NCBI GenBank assembly: GCA_963682025.1
Contig: OY821517.1
Location: forward strand, 336,021,144 to 336,085,143
Source of the DNA: Cordilura impudica
Lineage: Eukaryota; Arthropoda; Insecta; Diptera; Scathophagidae
Direction: 5' to 3'
Length of the DNA: 64,000 bases
Below the pieces are notes generated by a model. It worked only from the letters and a program-made list of their open reading frames with translations. It made no database searches and was not told the origin of the DNA. Below, in pieces: positions 43,801 through 55,280 of the stretch; within the stretch, counting starts at the first letter, position 1; each line of letters opens with the position of its first letter. The translations under genes and the position numbers were made by a program.

Positions 43801-46066
43801 ATTCCATTGTAAGTTAGAAACATCTATTTCTAATGCAGATATAAATTATAAAATCAGAAAATTCCATTTGAATTCTGAAATATATAAATTTGTTATATAA
43901 ATTTTTTAATTCTATGAAAACCATGTGAATTTCAGAATTTTCATTTAAATTTAAGTAAATTAAGAAAAATTCCATTTTAATTTAGAGAAATACCATTTGA
44001 AATTCCAAAAATTTCATTGTAAATTAGTAAAAAAAAAGATTTGTAATTCAGATATTTTAATTTTTAATTCAGAAAATTTTATTTCAAATTAAATTGAGTT
44101 AATTTCTTTTTTCTTTTTCGCATTCAGAAAATTCCATTTAAAATATAGAAAATTTTCAAATTGAAATTTAGCAAAAATATTTGAAATTCGCAAAAACCTG
44201 TTTTTGTAATTTAGAAATTTTTATATTGGAAAATTCCATTTGAAATTCAATAAATTCAATTTGAAATCAGGAAAATTCCATTTTAATTTTAGAAAAGTTT
44301 AGTTCGAAATTCTAAAATTCTTTAGTCAGGCATTTTATTTTAAATTTAAATTCAGAAGAATTATCGAGTTTCTGAATATCGAATAAAATTTTCAAATGCA
44401 ATAATAATTTTCAAATGGAATAATTAATTCAAATTTCGGAATTAATAACCTAACCCATGAAAACAAAGTTTTTATTAAAACTCTTTCTTTCCTTATGCAT
44501 ATGAGTTTTGAATCTCTCCGTTACTGTGGGTGACTTTGCGTGACTATTTTAAAACAAGTAAAAAATTATAGTCGGTCTAGACCGACTATACGATACCCTA
44601 TACCATGCGTTTAGAGACCCTATCTCTCAGGCCCAACTAACTGGATATAGAAAATAAGCATAAACCAGATTTGAGTGGGATTTTTATTAATTTTTTTGGC
44701 TGCAGATATGAAAAAGTTCATATCGGATGCTATATCTATATGGGGACTAGGCCCAAAAATGGACCGATCCTGACCATGTTTGGTAAAGTCTCTTTTATTT
44801 TGTAAAAATATATACAAACAAAATTTGAAAGGAATCTGTGCAATATTTTTGTTTTTTGATAGATTTAAGTGAAGATCGGGAAGCAGCTCTATATGGGGCC
44901 TATGACTAAGAGTTGTCCCATAGGGATCATTTTTGGACTACTGATTAATGAATATACACATGCAAACCCAATTTGACGACAATTTGGATCTTATGGCAAT
45001 TCATGTCGATTTTATAGGGGTCATTTGTATGGGGGCTAGGTCTGAACATGGACCGATTTTCACCAATTTCAATAGCGTTCATCCCATGGCCGATAAAAGC
45101 TTATATACCAAATTTCATCAAAATATATTCATATTTGCGACCTGTAGTTTGATTACAAGCTTTACATGGACACACAGACGGACATCGTTAAATCGAATCA
45201 GAAAGTGATTCTGATTCGATCGGTATAATAGAAGATGGGTCTAGGTCAAATATTTTTGGTAGTTACAAACAGCAGCACAAAGTCATTATACCCAAACCAC
45301 ATAGTGGTATAGGGTATAATTAATCTTTGGTCACAACAAGTCTATGGACAAAGTTTCAGATCGATCGGATAAGGGGAAATAAGGTTTAAATCACTCTCTG
45401 ATTGTGCGTGACTGTGAGTGACTACCCCAAAATTAATCTGTAGTCACAACAAGACTATGTGCCAAGTTTCAGATCAATTGGATAAGGGGAATGGGGTTGC
45501 CCCACGACAGAAAGACAGAGAGTATGAGTTAAATGAAAGAGTTTAAAAATGGAAATTTTTGAATTTTTAATTTCAAAGGGAAAATTAATTGCTATTTTCC
45601 AAATTAGGTGAAATACGTTAGAATTCTTTGTTAAAATTGCCAATAAAAACGACATTCGAACAGATGTTCGATGAAGTTTATTTAATCTTAGTGTATTCTT
45701 TGTTGTATGCATTTTTACAGATGTGGATAATATCTGTGTACAATTCTATTTACCTGAAAATATCTGACAATATTTTGATGTTCGAAGTTAGCCATTGTTT
45801 TAACTTCACGCAAAACTCGCATGCGAGACGCTATATCATTGGCCAGTTTTATACGTTTAACGGCATATTTACAGCAATCCAATTTGTTTTTAGCTTCAAA
45901 AACCACACCAAAACCACCCTGGCCCAAAAAGAATTCTACATCAAAATCATCTTTAAAACGAGAAGAGAATTGGTTAGCTGGTAGCGATTGCCCTGATTCA
46001 TTCCAATCCATCCTGTCTGGCTTGATAATATCTAGGTTTTTGCCTAACGTCATTTTGCATTATAGT
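40867..46066 (-). CDS. PERK-like eIF2-alpha kinase without luminal domain
   Basis: Exon A: 46066-45754, acceptor TTACTTTCAG, ATG at 46053 with an in-frame stop just upstream, donor CAG|GTAAAT. Exon B: 41725-about 41013, after TATTTGAG, joining in phase so that RYFQ|SWVEEPPNGW restores the PERK/PEK-type junction. Kinase residues: GQGGFG (44-49), Lys66 in YAVKRI, Glu83, HRD (207-209), DFG (227-229), activation-loop Thr251 in GTQLYMAPEQ, APE (256-258), Arg329. Between N-lobe strands is an acidic insert of only about 45 residues (EEE/TTEEDV). The frame ends after 338 codons at 41009. Alternatively GG|GTAAAA-type splicing at 41013 leads to a short last exon at 40894-40867, next to AATAAA (40873-40878). 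No ER luminal sensor or membrane segment is encoded. Likely a partial PERK duplicate acting in the cytosol; all catalytic residues intact. Confidence 0.75.
40873..40878 (-). terminator. Candidate polyadenylation signal of the kinase gene
   Basis: AATAAA on the minus strand about 130 bp after the first in-frame stop. Confidence 0.4.
41808..42998 (-). mobile_element. mariner element in the kinase intron
   Basis: Inverted ends TCAGGTGTACAAATAAGTTT and complement of TCAGCTGTACAAATAAGTTA, with TA on both sides (41806-41807, 42999-43000). Length 1,191 bp, close to the usual 1.3 kb mariner. Confidence 0.82.
41914..42901 (-). pseudogene. mariner transposase relic
   Basis: Minus-strand blocks: FSFEPNKRHLWKLL, QKHMVRLFYVREVV, a VTGDEK-like region (about 42420), HDKVVLLHDNARRHVAAPVKTYL (second Asp, 42180-42110), and HLFRSMTHDISEQHY. 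The expected third catalytic Asp (SPDIAPSDYHLF in relatives) reads SPYIALSVFHLF here, so both neighbouring Asp codons are lost. Frameshifts are also present. Dead. Confidence 0.75.
43001..44460. repeat. Degenerate 'ATTCAGAAAATTCCATTTGAA' repeat field
   Basis: About 1.4 kb in which variants of TTCAGAAAATTCCATTTGAA recur every 20-45 bp in the same orientation. It is decayed, with no fixed period, and looks like an old satellite inside the kinase intron. Confidence 0.7.
44500..45500. repeat. ~110-bp tandem repeat flanking a mini-me insertion
   Basis: GTGCGTGACTGTGAGTGACT (about 45403) and GGTGACTTTGCGTGACTA (about 44529) are equivalent positions. AATTAATCT(T/G)(T/G)(G/A)GTCACAACAAG recurs at 45319 and 45430, each followed by CAAGTTTCAGATC. 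The mini-me copy is inserted between units. Confidence 0.6.
44555..45318 (+). mobile_element. mini-me family 1 copy in the kinase intron
   Basis: Both ends present. The GGAC tract is nearly absent (GACACACAGACGGACATCG). Confidence 0.8.
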
Positions 46067-46335
46067 CTGAAAGTAATAATGAAAGTGATCAAAAATTATT
46101 GTTAAATCATAGTTTTTGTTGTCATTTTTGTGAACTGATAAAATCCAGGTAAATACACTTAATCTTAAATGTCAAAACCCTATCAAATTGATTACCCCAT
46201 CAACAAATTTTCATACAAATTATTATAACGTGCACGAATAAGAAAACTTAATCTTAAAAAAAACGATTAATTGATAAAAAAAATCAAACATTAAATGCCC
46301 AATGGCAAGTTTTATGATGAAAGAATTACAACAGG

Positions 46336-46566
46336 GGCCAAATCACTGCATTCGATATCGAGTAAAATCGATCGAAATTCCATATTTTGGTTTATTGTTT
46401 AAAGAAGACGGACAAACATCAGACCTCGTTTCACTTTTACTCTTAATTAGGACCCAAAATTCGTTAGCTGTGACATAGTAAAATTATTTTTAGTATTTTA
46501 TTTTGGAAAATAAAAAAATAATTTCGATCGAAAAATTTCGATAACGAATGCGGTGATTTGGCCCCG
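46336..46566. mobile_element. MITE, 'GGGGC-AAATC-GCATTCG' family, copy 2
   Basis: Ends GGGGCCAAATCACTGCATTC and GAATGCGGTGATTTGGCCCC are almost perfect inverted repeats of about 20 bp; 231 bp, non-coding. Confidence 0.7.
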
Positions 46567-46739
46567 GAATTTTTGACTGACTCTGAAATCATTCAAATAG
46601 TACAAATGGGCGATGATCTTGAAGTTTTCAATGAATCCCAAAGCAATACAGTACTTCATGGATAAATGCTTCCCGCTTAAGAAGGTTTCACGCTTAAGTA
46701 ATTCTAAAGTGAAACATTTTCCTTGATCCATTTAATTTG

Positions 46740-47195
46740 TGTACATATTTTCCCTCCTTCAAGGCTATAAAATATTGTTTGGCAGAGATTAAACGAGGCC
46801 GTACGAGCTCCGTAGTTGTCGACCAAGTGAGGTGGCCACGGCAGGAACGGTTAAAAAATCCACAAAATGGTATTGGATGGTCTTCGGCTGAAGGTGTGTG
46901 AAATGCTAGACATTTGAAAAAGTGATATACTTCACATATTGACCGAAAATTTGGAGATGATAAAGCTGTCCACAAGATGTGTGCCGCGATTGCTCAACAT
47001 AGAAAAAAAAACAGCGTGGTGAAGATGTTACAGTAGAGTGGTTGGCGATGTTTCGCCGCAATAAAACCAAGTTTTTGCGTCGATCGTAACCATAGATGAG
47101 ACATGGGTAAAATATAGAAAAACTTTCCCAAAATTGTTGTTTTCTTTGTTCGAGTTCGGTCCCTCCGGGTATATTATAACCGTTTGAGACCATAT
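46740..47195 (+). pseudogene. mariner transposase, 5' part
   Basis: Plus-strand blocks in shifting frames: KRGRTSSVVVDQ, LKVCEMLDI, a DILHILTENLEM stretch, KLSTRCVPRLLNIE, and TIDETWVKYRKTFPK (first catalytic Asp). These are in mariner order. The gene is cut at 47196 by the Helitron insertion, and no continuation was recognised afterwards. Confidence 0.65.
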
Positions 47196-47196
47196 A

Positions 47197-47850
47197 TCTA
47201 TATATATAAAATGGAATGTGTGTTTATTTGTTTGTTTGTTTGTTTGTACCTTATAGGAGACCAAACCTCTGGACCGATCTTCCTGAAATTTTCACAGCAT
47301 TTAACTGGGACTCTGGCATGATTAATAGGGTACTTTTTTTCGACCATGCCCACTTTTACGCCCACTTTTTTAAAATTATGTAATTGCTCCCAGTAGTTTT
47401 TAACAGATTTACTTCAAATTGTATACACATTATACTCCAGGCGAGGTAGAAATAAACATTTCTTACGCCACGCCCCCTGCCACGCCCCCTTTCACGCCCC
47501 TTTTCACGCCAAATTTTGTTTGAAAGTTTTAAACTTTTTGTTCTCTGTACAAATTTGTTCCTTCCAAAGGATTTTTTTTTATTTGGTAGTATATTACTCT
47601 TAATATATACTGTTAAATTCGCCATATAACTATGAACCACGCCCACTTCGACGCCCCCTTTTTTTAATTCAGATACTTACTTATACCACTAACAATGTTT
47701 GCTATACAAAATACTTTTTTTTGTAATATGTATTTACCTAAGGTTTTATACACGTTTTATCTACAGGTAAGGTAGCCATACATTTTTTTTATTACCAAAT
47801 CCCCCTTTTTCGCCCCATTTTACCTTAAATTATAATTAATCTGCTTTCAA
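47197..47850 (+). mobile_element. Helitron 5' fragment
   Basis: A|TCTATATATATAAAATGGAA start, followed by a family sequence shared with 47851 onward (TTATAGGAGACCAAACCTCT, GATCTTCCTGAAATTTTCAC). No 3' end of its own. Confidence 0.6.
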
Positions 47851-49191
47851 TCTATATATAGTATATAAAAATGAATGTGTGTTTGTTTGTGCTTTATAGG
47901 AGGCCAAACCCCTGAACCGATCTTCCTGAAATTTTCATAGCGTGTTACTGTGACTCTGGAAGGAATAATAGGCTATATAAATTTTTGATTGGACAAAGGG
48001 GCGGTGCCACGCCCATATAACCCAAAACTTTAAATCGTCATATCTCGGGAATTTTTTTACCTACAGCGGTCACATTTGGTACATATGGTATTGGCATGAA
48101 TAGAAATACATACCAGAAGAAAAGTGGGCGGGAACACGCCCCTTTTTAGAAAAATAAAAAATCGTAATATCTTCTAAACAACTGGAAGGATCGTCATGAA
48201 ATTTTCACAAAAGGATATTTTTGGGAAATACTAAGTCCTTAACTATATAAAGTTGTTAGTCGGCAAAGGGGCGTAGTACCGCCCGTATAACCCAAAATTT
48301 AAAATCGTCATATCTCGGCCATTTTTTAACCTACGGCGATGATATTTGGTATATAACGTATTGAAATTAATAGAAACAGTACTACAAAAAAACTGGGCGG
48401 GACCACGCCCTTTTTAGAAAAATTAAAATCCATAATAACTTCTATTAAGCCTTTGACTATATAAAGTTGTTAGTGGACAAAGGAGCGAGGCCCCGCCCAT
48501 ATAACTCAATATTTGCCATTGATTGATTTGCTTAATAAGGTGTTTTCTTAAATAGGTATACATTCGATGCGAAAGTCGGCGGGCCACGTCCCTTTGTTTC
48601 CGATTTGTAGGAAGCCAAACCTGTACACCATTCTTCCTTAAACTTTCACAGTGTGAAACTTTCACTCACTACACCCAATTTTTTATATTCGATTATTGAT
48701 GTGTCAGGCTTTCCACCACATTTGCTATAACTCAAAATTGGAGTGCCCATTATTTTACGGCGCAATATCGATCCACCACGGCTTTGCAATGGCACTCGAC
48801 TTGCAGTAAAAAAATGCTTAATAATTTAATAGAAGCGACCATTATAACAGGAAAATATAAAGGAACAGATGTACTTTTGCCACGCATTCCAATGATAACA
48901 ACTGATTTACCATTCGACTTCAAATGATTACAGTTTCCTGTTCGATTAGCGTTTGCGATGACTGTTAACAAAGCTCAAGGTCAATCTCTTCAAGTTTGCG
49001 GCTTAAATTTAGCAAATCCATGTTTCTCGCATGGACAGCTTTATGTTGCATGCTCACGTGTAGGAAAACCCACCGACTTATACGTTCATGCTCCAGATGG
49101 ACAAACTAAAAATATTGTACATCCTAATTTTTTTTTATTTTGTTTTATTTTATAACGATGAGGGGTAGCGAAGTACACCGGGTTCAGCTAG
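47851..49191 (+). mobile_element. Helitron with 3' terminus
   Basis: A|TCTATATATAGTATATAAAA start and ...CACCGGGTTCAGCTAG|T end (CTAG at 49188-49191). It carries the end of a Pif1-type helicase gene and several GCCACGCCC-rich direct repeats (about 47990-48500). Confidence 0.72.
48740..49155 (+). pseudogene. Helitron Pif1-type helicase, C-terminal piece
   Basis: Reads GVPIILRRNIDPPRLCNGTR, then LPRIPMITTDLPFDFK, one stop, then QFPVRLAFAMTVNKAQGQSL, CFSHGQLYVACSRVGKPTDLYV. These are the last helicase motifs (including the terminal SRV motif) of insect Helitron Rep/Hel proteins. The Rep domain and the rest of the helicase are absent. Confidence 0.85.
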
Positions 49192-50261
49192 TTGTTAATA
49201 AAACGAAAGGTAGGACTTTTTCTATAGACTTCGTTTAATGCAGTCAATTTTAGAAAAGCTTCAAGACCACATACATGAGTTTGAATTTCTCAATTGTTAA
49301 AAACAAGATGATCCTTTTGAAAACTTTGTATAAACGACCAGCTTTTAAAATGTAAGTATTTTTACCGCTTCTACAGAAGTGTGCGGAATAATGCCACCTA
49401 CAACTGCGTTTAATAGTCGCACGTATTTACCCACATAGTTTACCGACCAAGATATATCTATGTTTATGACCACTAGTTGTCAATCACTGTTTTTCATAAA
49501 AGCGTTACAAAAAAACTAATTCCAACTGAATACATACGAATTGACACACTTGACCCATCAACCGACATTGGTACAAAGATAAAAAACAACACCAAAAAAA
49601 ATATAATTACAGCGGCAATATCTTAGCTGAATAGTTAACATCACAGATTACTGTGATTTACATCATGACAGCTGCAAAAGGTGTCATCTGTGAAATTTAT
49701 AGTTTTAACGCATTTTTAAATGGCTAGCCACTATATTATATGTTCCGGCGACATTGGAGGCAGCACAAGCTGTAAAATTTACAATATATCAAGCTGTGAT
49801 TTACATTGTTAGTCAAAAGGAAATTTTTTAAACATGTAAAAAGTTCAAAAGATGTAATAGACCAAAAGAACGTCTGTAGAGTTATCCAAAGATTTTTATT
49901 TTTTTACAAGTGGAATTAAATTAACAAAAAAAATTAGTGGCCTACGTATTTCAAAATTTTGATGCGATAATAAATCATACCTATCACCTGGCAAATAATT
50001 ATGATAATTTACAAATCAATTTTCTCAGCTCCTCCGATAATTTCGAATATGTACCATATACCAAACGATTCAAATAGACCTCCAGAAAATTTTCATATAC
50101 CTATGCCACATATTGAGAAATTATCTTGATATCCAAAATAAACAAATAAAATTTATAAAAAAAAATCAGAATGGTTTCGAATATGTCGTATATCATACCA
50201 TCAATTGATTTCATTGTAGGGTATCATCGTAGGGTATGGGGCATATATCATTTTTTTTTTT
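49192..50261. other. Non-coding AT-rich stretch
   Basis: No recognisable ORF, repeat end or RNA gene. Confidence 0.5.
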
Positions 50262-51050
50262 TATACCCTATACCACTATGTGGTTTGGGTATAATGACTT
50301 TGTGCTGCTGTTTGTAACAACCAAAAATATTTGACCTAGACCCATCTTTAATTATACCGATCGAATCAGAATCACTTTCTGAGTTGATTTAACAATGTCC
50401 GTCCGTCCGTCCGTCCGTCCGTCCGTCCGTCTGTGTGTCCATGTAAAGCTTGTAATCAAACTGCAGGTCGCAAATATGAATATATTTTGATGAAATTTCG
50501 TATATAAGCTTTTATCGGCCATGGGATGAACGCTATTGAAATTGGTGAGAATCGGTCCATTTTCAGACCTAGCCCCCATACAAATTACCCATATGAAATC
50601 GACATAAATTGCCATAAGATCCAAATTGTCATATAGATCTTACTCAAATTGGGTTTGTATGCGTTCATTACATCCACTAATGAGTAGTCCAAAAATGATC
50701 CCTTTGACCCCATATAGAGCTGCTTCCCGATCTTCACTTAAATCTATTAAAAAACAAAAATATTGCACTGATTCTTCTCAAATTTTGTTTGTACATATTT
50801 TTGCAAAATACAAGAGACTTTACCAAACATGATCAGGATCGGTCCATTTTTGGACCTAGTCCCTTTATAGATATAGCATCCGATATGAACTTTTTCATAT
50901 CTGCAGCCAAAAAAATTAATAAAAATCGCACTCAAATTTGGTTTATGCTTATTTTCTATATCGAAGTAGTAGGACCGAAAGATAGGGTCTCTAAACCATG
51001 GTATAGGGTATCATATAGTCGGTCTAGACCGACTATAATTTTCTCACTTG
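50262..51050 (-). mobile_element. mini-me family 1, full length
   Basis: TATACCCTATACCACTATGT to the palindrome and CTCACTTG. GTCC tract of about eight units at 50397-50430. Very similar to 13311-14100. Confidence 0.82.
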
Positions 51051-52555
51051 TTTTTTTTTTTTTGAAGGTCTGATACAATCGACTGATATATGGCACATTT
51101 TCCAAAGCATCGCAGAAATTTATTATAATAAATTTTAAATTTAACGATTATTTTTTTTTTTTCTCATTTAAAATTATCAATGTGATGTTTATAAAGCTTT
51201 TCCTGACATTTAGTCAATTATTCGTTGACATCTTCTGGTGATCGTCTGTTTATTTTTTTGATTCTAGAATTCATTTGTTCATTGTAGAGTAGCTAAATTT
51301 TCTGGAAGTCGAGTGGAATCGATACGCATAAATCACATATTCGAAATCATAGATTTGTGATTTGTCACAATTTACATGTGATATGATTTATTATTGCATC
51401 AAAATGCAACTTTTTTTATTATTAATATCACTGTTTACATTCCACTTAAATTCCAATTGTAAAATTTGTGGATAACATTTTACAAGTGCAATACTTCATA
51501 TACATATACGCTCTGAACACTAAACACAGCAACTTTGCGGTTTTCGACCCAACAAAGCCACTCATCTGTTAATATATTAATGAATATTTAAATATAATTT
51601 TTATACTTGCAATAAAAAATCTTCAATCGTAATTTTAACAAATTTTAGTTGAAAAATCGTCAAATGCCTTTAAATACTCAAAATTGGCATCACTGAGCAC
51701 ATCACTAAACAAGTAATTTTTCTTTTTGTACGAATTGCATGCACAGATACACCGTGATTGCATCGAAGTTTTTTATAATACGTATTATCAGTTTTGTACA
51801 GTGGCTTGAACCAAAATATAGTTGACTACCATTTTATAGCTTAATTAAGCAAATATACGTACATTTTTTGCACTTTAGTTTTAGAAAAATATTATTTTTA
51901 TAATAAAATAGTTTAACTCGTTTTTCCTTTGTTGCGTTCACTTTGCACAGTTGCATTCACTGTCTACAGTTGTATTGATTTGGGATAACCACAATAAGAA
52001 TGTTTGAGATAGAATTATGGGATTCCCAATGAAAACGTTTACCAGTAATGGTGTTGAGAGCACAACTACTTTTGTTTGTACCTTTTAGTTATCGAAAACC
52101 GCAGCATCCCGAAACCAATTTTGTGTTTTGTAAATATTACAAAGCTTTTACGAATTTATTTGACTGATTCATTGTATGTTTTGGCCTTGACCATATTAGT
52201 TAATTTTATGAAATAATCTAATTTTCAGATAAACTATAATTTGACTTTAACCATGGCCAAAATAATATTTCTACGTCAAAAAGTTTCAAATTATTTTTAT
52301 TTAATTTATTTTAAAAAAATCCTAATAAGAAAAATGTAATGTATCAAAATTTTATGTTGTATTTATGTGTTTTATAAAAAATACAAAAATAGCATACCAA
52401 GTGCAAAATACCTTTCTGGTTAACTTGAGTACCATACTTAATTTTCCATCCTTGATTTTGCAATGCAAACAAAATCTTACCATATTTTGCTACAAAAACA
52501 GTGTTGCCTTATTTCTTGCATCTAACTTCGAATTTTCACTATTGCCGTTTTCTTT
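51051..52555. other. Non-coding AT-rich stretch
   Basis: Nothing recognised apart from short A/T runs. Confidence 0.5.
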
Positions 52556-52918
52556 TCTGACAAAAATGTCGTATTTTATTTGCACTTTTTTCGAAAAGTG
52601 TATTTTTTTATATATTCTAAATTAAGAGTAACCTAATTTTATACATCAATAGAAAGGTCTCAAAGTGCTGTGTTCATAAAATGATTATTATCCTCTTTGA
52701 AGTCATGGGGTGAAAATATTCAAAAAAGGGGAACAATGTGGAAATATTCTCACACTATGACCTGAAAGAAATCAATGGCTATAATTTTTTGCAATTTACG
52801 AGCGCTCGACTTTGAGACCTTTCGATTGATGTATAAACTAAGGTTGCTCTTAATATAAAATATATAAAAAATACACTTTTCGAAAAAAATGCAAATAAAA
52901 TGCGACATTTTTTGTCAC
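52556..52918. repeat. Fold-back element, ~110-bp arms
   Basis: 52556-52668 (CTGACAAAAATGTCG ... TAGAAAGGTCTCAAAGT) and 52809-52918 are inverted copies separated by about 140 bp. Confidence 0.7.
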
Positions 52919-52965
52919 ACTGCAAGTTCGAAAAACTCACACATTTTCCGCAGTGGTCACACTAA

Positions 52966-54112
52966 CCCCCCTATCTCACATCACACTGCAATTGTGAAAT
53001 CGTTGTGTACGTATTATCAACGAAAAATTGTTCGAATTAGTCGAATCCATCGCCATTAAATTTTATGCTCACACATCTGACTGCAATCTCATTTTTAAAA
53101 TGTCTTCGACAAACTTGAAAACTCTTATTTTATTTTAAGTAGAGTTACCGAGTTTATTACACAGGCACATGTTTGAGGGAAAATGTTTACATTTATTATT
53201 ATTAGTTTTATTTTAATAATAGTTAATAATATTCATGCTCTATAATTAACAAACTTGCGTTTTTATATGCGCATTTCAAGAAATAAATCATAATAATAGA
53301 TTTAACAAGTAAAAACTTTAATTACAATTTTGCAGAATCCAGTAAATTTGCATTAAATTTATGACAGGGTAACATTAATCATCGTTAGTGTCAGTCACTA
53401 CTCGCACGAAAAATTTGGTGCCATTACTCCCCCATCTCACATCACACTGCAAGTTCGAAAAACCCATTACACTCACATTTTTTTTTACTAATACACACAC
53501 ATTTTCCGCGGTGGTCACACTAATGGCAAAATATTAACCCAGCAATCTCACTTCACACTGCAAGTTCGAAAAACTCAATACACTCACATTTTTTTACTAA
53601 TACACACACATTTTCCGCAGTGGTCACACTAATGGCACCAAATTTTTCGTGCGAGTAGTGGCAGACACTAACGATGATTAATGTTACCCTGTTATAAATT
53701 TAATGCAAATTTACTGGATTCTGTAAAATTGTAATTAAAGTTTTAACTTGTTAAATCTATTATAATGATTTATTTTTTGAAATGCGCATACAAAGACGCA
53801 AGTTTGTTAGTTATAGAGCATAAATATTATTAACTATTATTAAAATAATACTAATAATAATAAATGTAAACATTTTCCCTCAAACATGTGCCTGTATAAT
53901 AAACTCGGTAACTCTACTTAAAATAAAATAAGAGAGAGAAGTAAACAAATTTTTTCATGTTTACGCTTCGACAACATTTTAAAAATGAGATTGCAGTCAG
54001 ATGTGTGAGCATAAAATTTAATGGCGATGGATTCGACTAATTCGAACAATTTTTCGTTGATAATACGTACACAAAAAATTTTACAATTTCAGTGTGATGT
54101 GAGATTGGGGGG
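52966..54112. mobile_element. Long fold-back element with TAA target duplication
   Basis: Ends CCCCCCTATCTCACATCACA and complement of CCCCCCAATCTCACATCACA, with TAA on both sides (52963-52965, 54113-54115). Arms of about 460 bp surround a loop (about 53430-53640). The loop has two direct copies of a ~93-bp unit (TCACACTGCAAGTTCGAAAA ... GCGGTGGTCACACTAATGGC). A shortened copy of that unit also lies just outside the left end (52915-52965). The TAA duplication suggests PIF/Harbinger. No coding capacity. Confidence 0.75.
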
Positions 54113-54115
54113 TAA

Positions 54116-55280
54116 GAAACGCAATCTTACTTCTTCGCTGCTCTCAAGAAAGTTTCAGCACCAAGCGCATTAAAATTTGGTCTGTATTTTTTTATTTGAT
54201 TTAAAATATTTCTTCTACGTTTTAAAGATCTTTGTGTATTTTATGGTTTAAAATTTTCACCACTTATAATACATTTTGTTGCGATTCTAGCAAAATATTT
54301 TTTTTCGACGGTCGAGATATTTTCCGAGTTATGGATCTCCAAAGTTTGGACATTGACTTGTATAGTGTCGGAATTGAGTAATATATACTATATATCATTT
54401 TGAAGCTCACATGAGTGCCTTTTATTTGATATTTTTAAATTTGATATCCAAAACTTGTCATTATCTCATAAAACGAACTCTGCAATGTTGATATCTACAA
54501 CAACTGAATAAAAAACTCCAGATCCACTAGTACGACGTATGGTTTTCAGACTATTGTTTCCGCGAAGACAATTTTGAATTATTAAATTTAAAAAAGGTAA
54601 TGAGTGTTTTATAAGGCATGGGGTTATGCAGAAGTCGTAAATAATAAATCAGCAGCGTAGTAAAATTTGCGCATAACATGCTATAAAAGTTGTTCAGGAC
54701 ATTTTCCTTTCTGCAAAAATAGTCGCACTTTAAATCTTAAATTTATGTCATAGGTACAATATTTCAATAAATAAATAATCATACCTCGTATCAAAATCTA
54801 CATTGCTTAAATAATTTTTTTTACTATGTATATATTAAATTAATAAAAAATATAAAAATAAAAATACAAAAAAATATTCATTGAGTTTCTTGAAATTGCA
54901 TGTGGTGCGGAAGGTTTTTCCGGCAAAATGACCTGCAAACACGATTTTTATTATTAGTTTAGTATTGCCTATCAAGTGGTGATAAGTAAAAATTTTGTAA
55001 AAAATTAGTCATAACCCTAATGTACATATTATAAATTAAAAACAATTTCAAATGACGTTACAGCTGTTACGTGAATTCGTCGTAATTGTATTTCATTCGA
55101 CGAATTTACGCAACGAATTGTTGCCGACAAATTCGTCGAGCTGAGCAAAATTCGTCGTTCGTCCCAGTTGTGTTTCCACCTTTAGTTTTATAGTGCTTAA
55201 AGTAAAAATTATTTATTGGCCCACGATGATAAAAATGCATGCATATAGGTATATGTATATCCAAAAATTTTAAAAATATA
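54116..55280. other. Non-coding stretch with an ATTCGTCG cluster
   Basis: Mostly unrecognised AT-rich sequence. Between about 55072 and 55162 the motif AATTCGTCG or its complement occurs five times. Confidence 0.45.

Noticed and set aside
45628..45984. 118-codon plus-strand frame opposite kinase exon A
   Set aside because: Shadow of the PERK-like exon.
47356..47646. 96-codon minus-strand frame with GRGRGRG stretch
   Set aside because: Arises from GCCACGCCCCC-type repeats of the Helitron; no homology signal.
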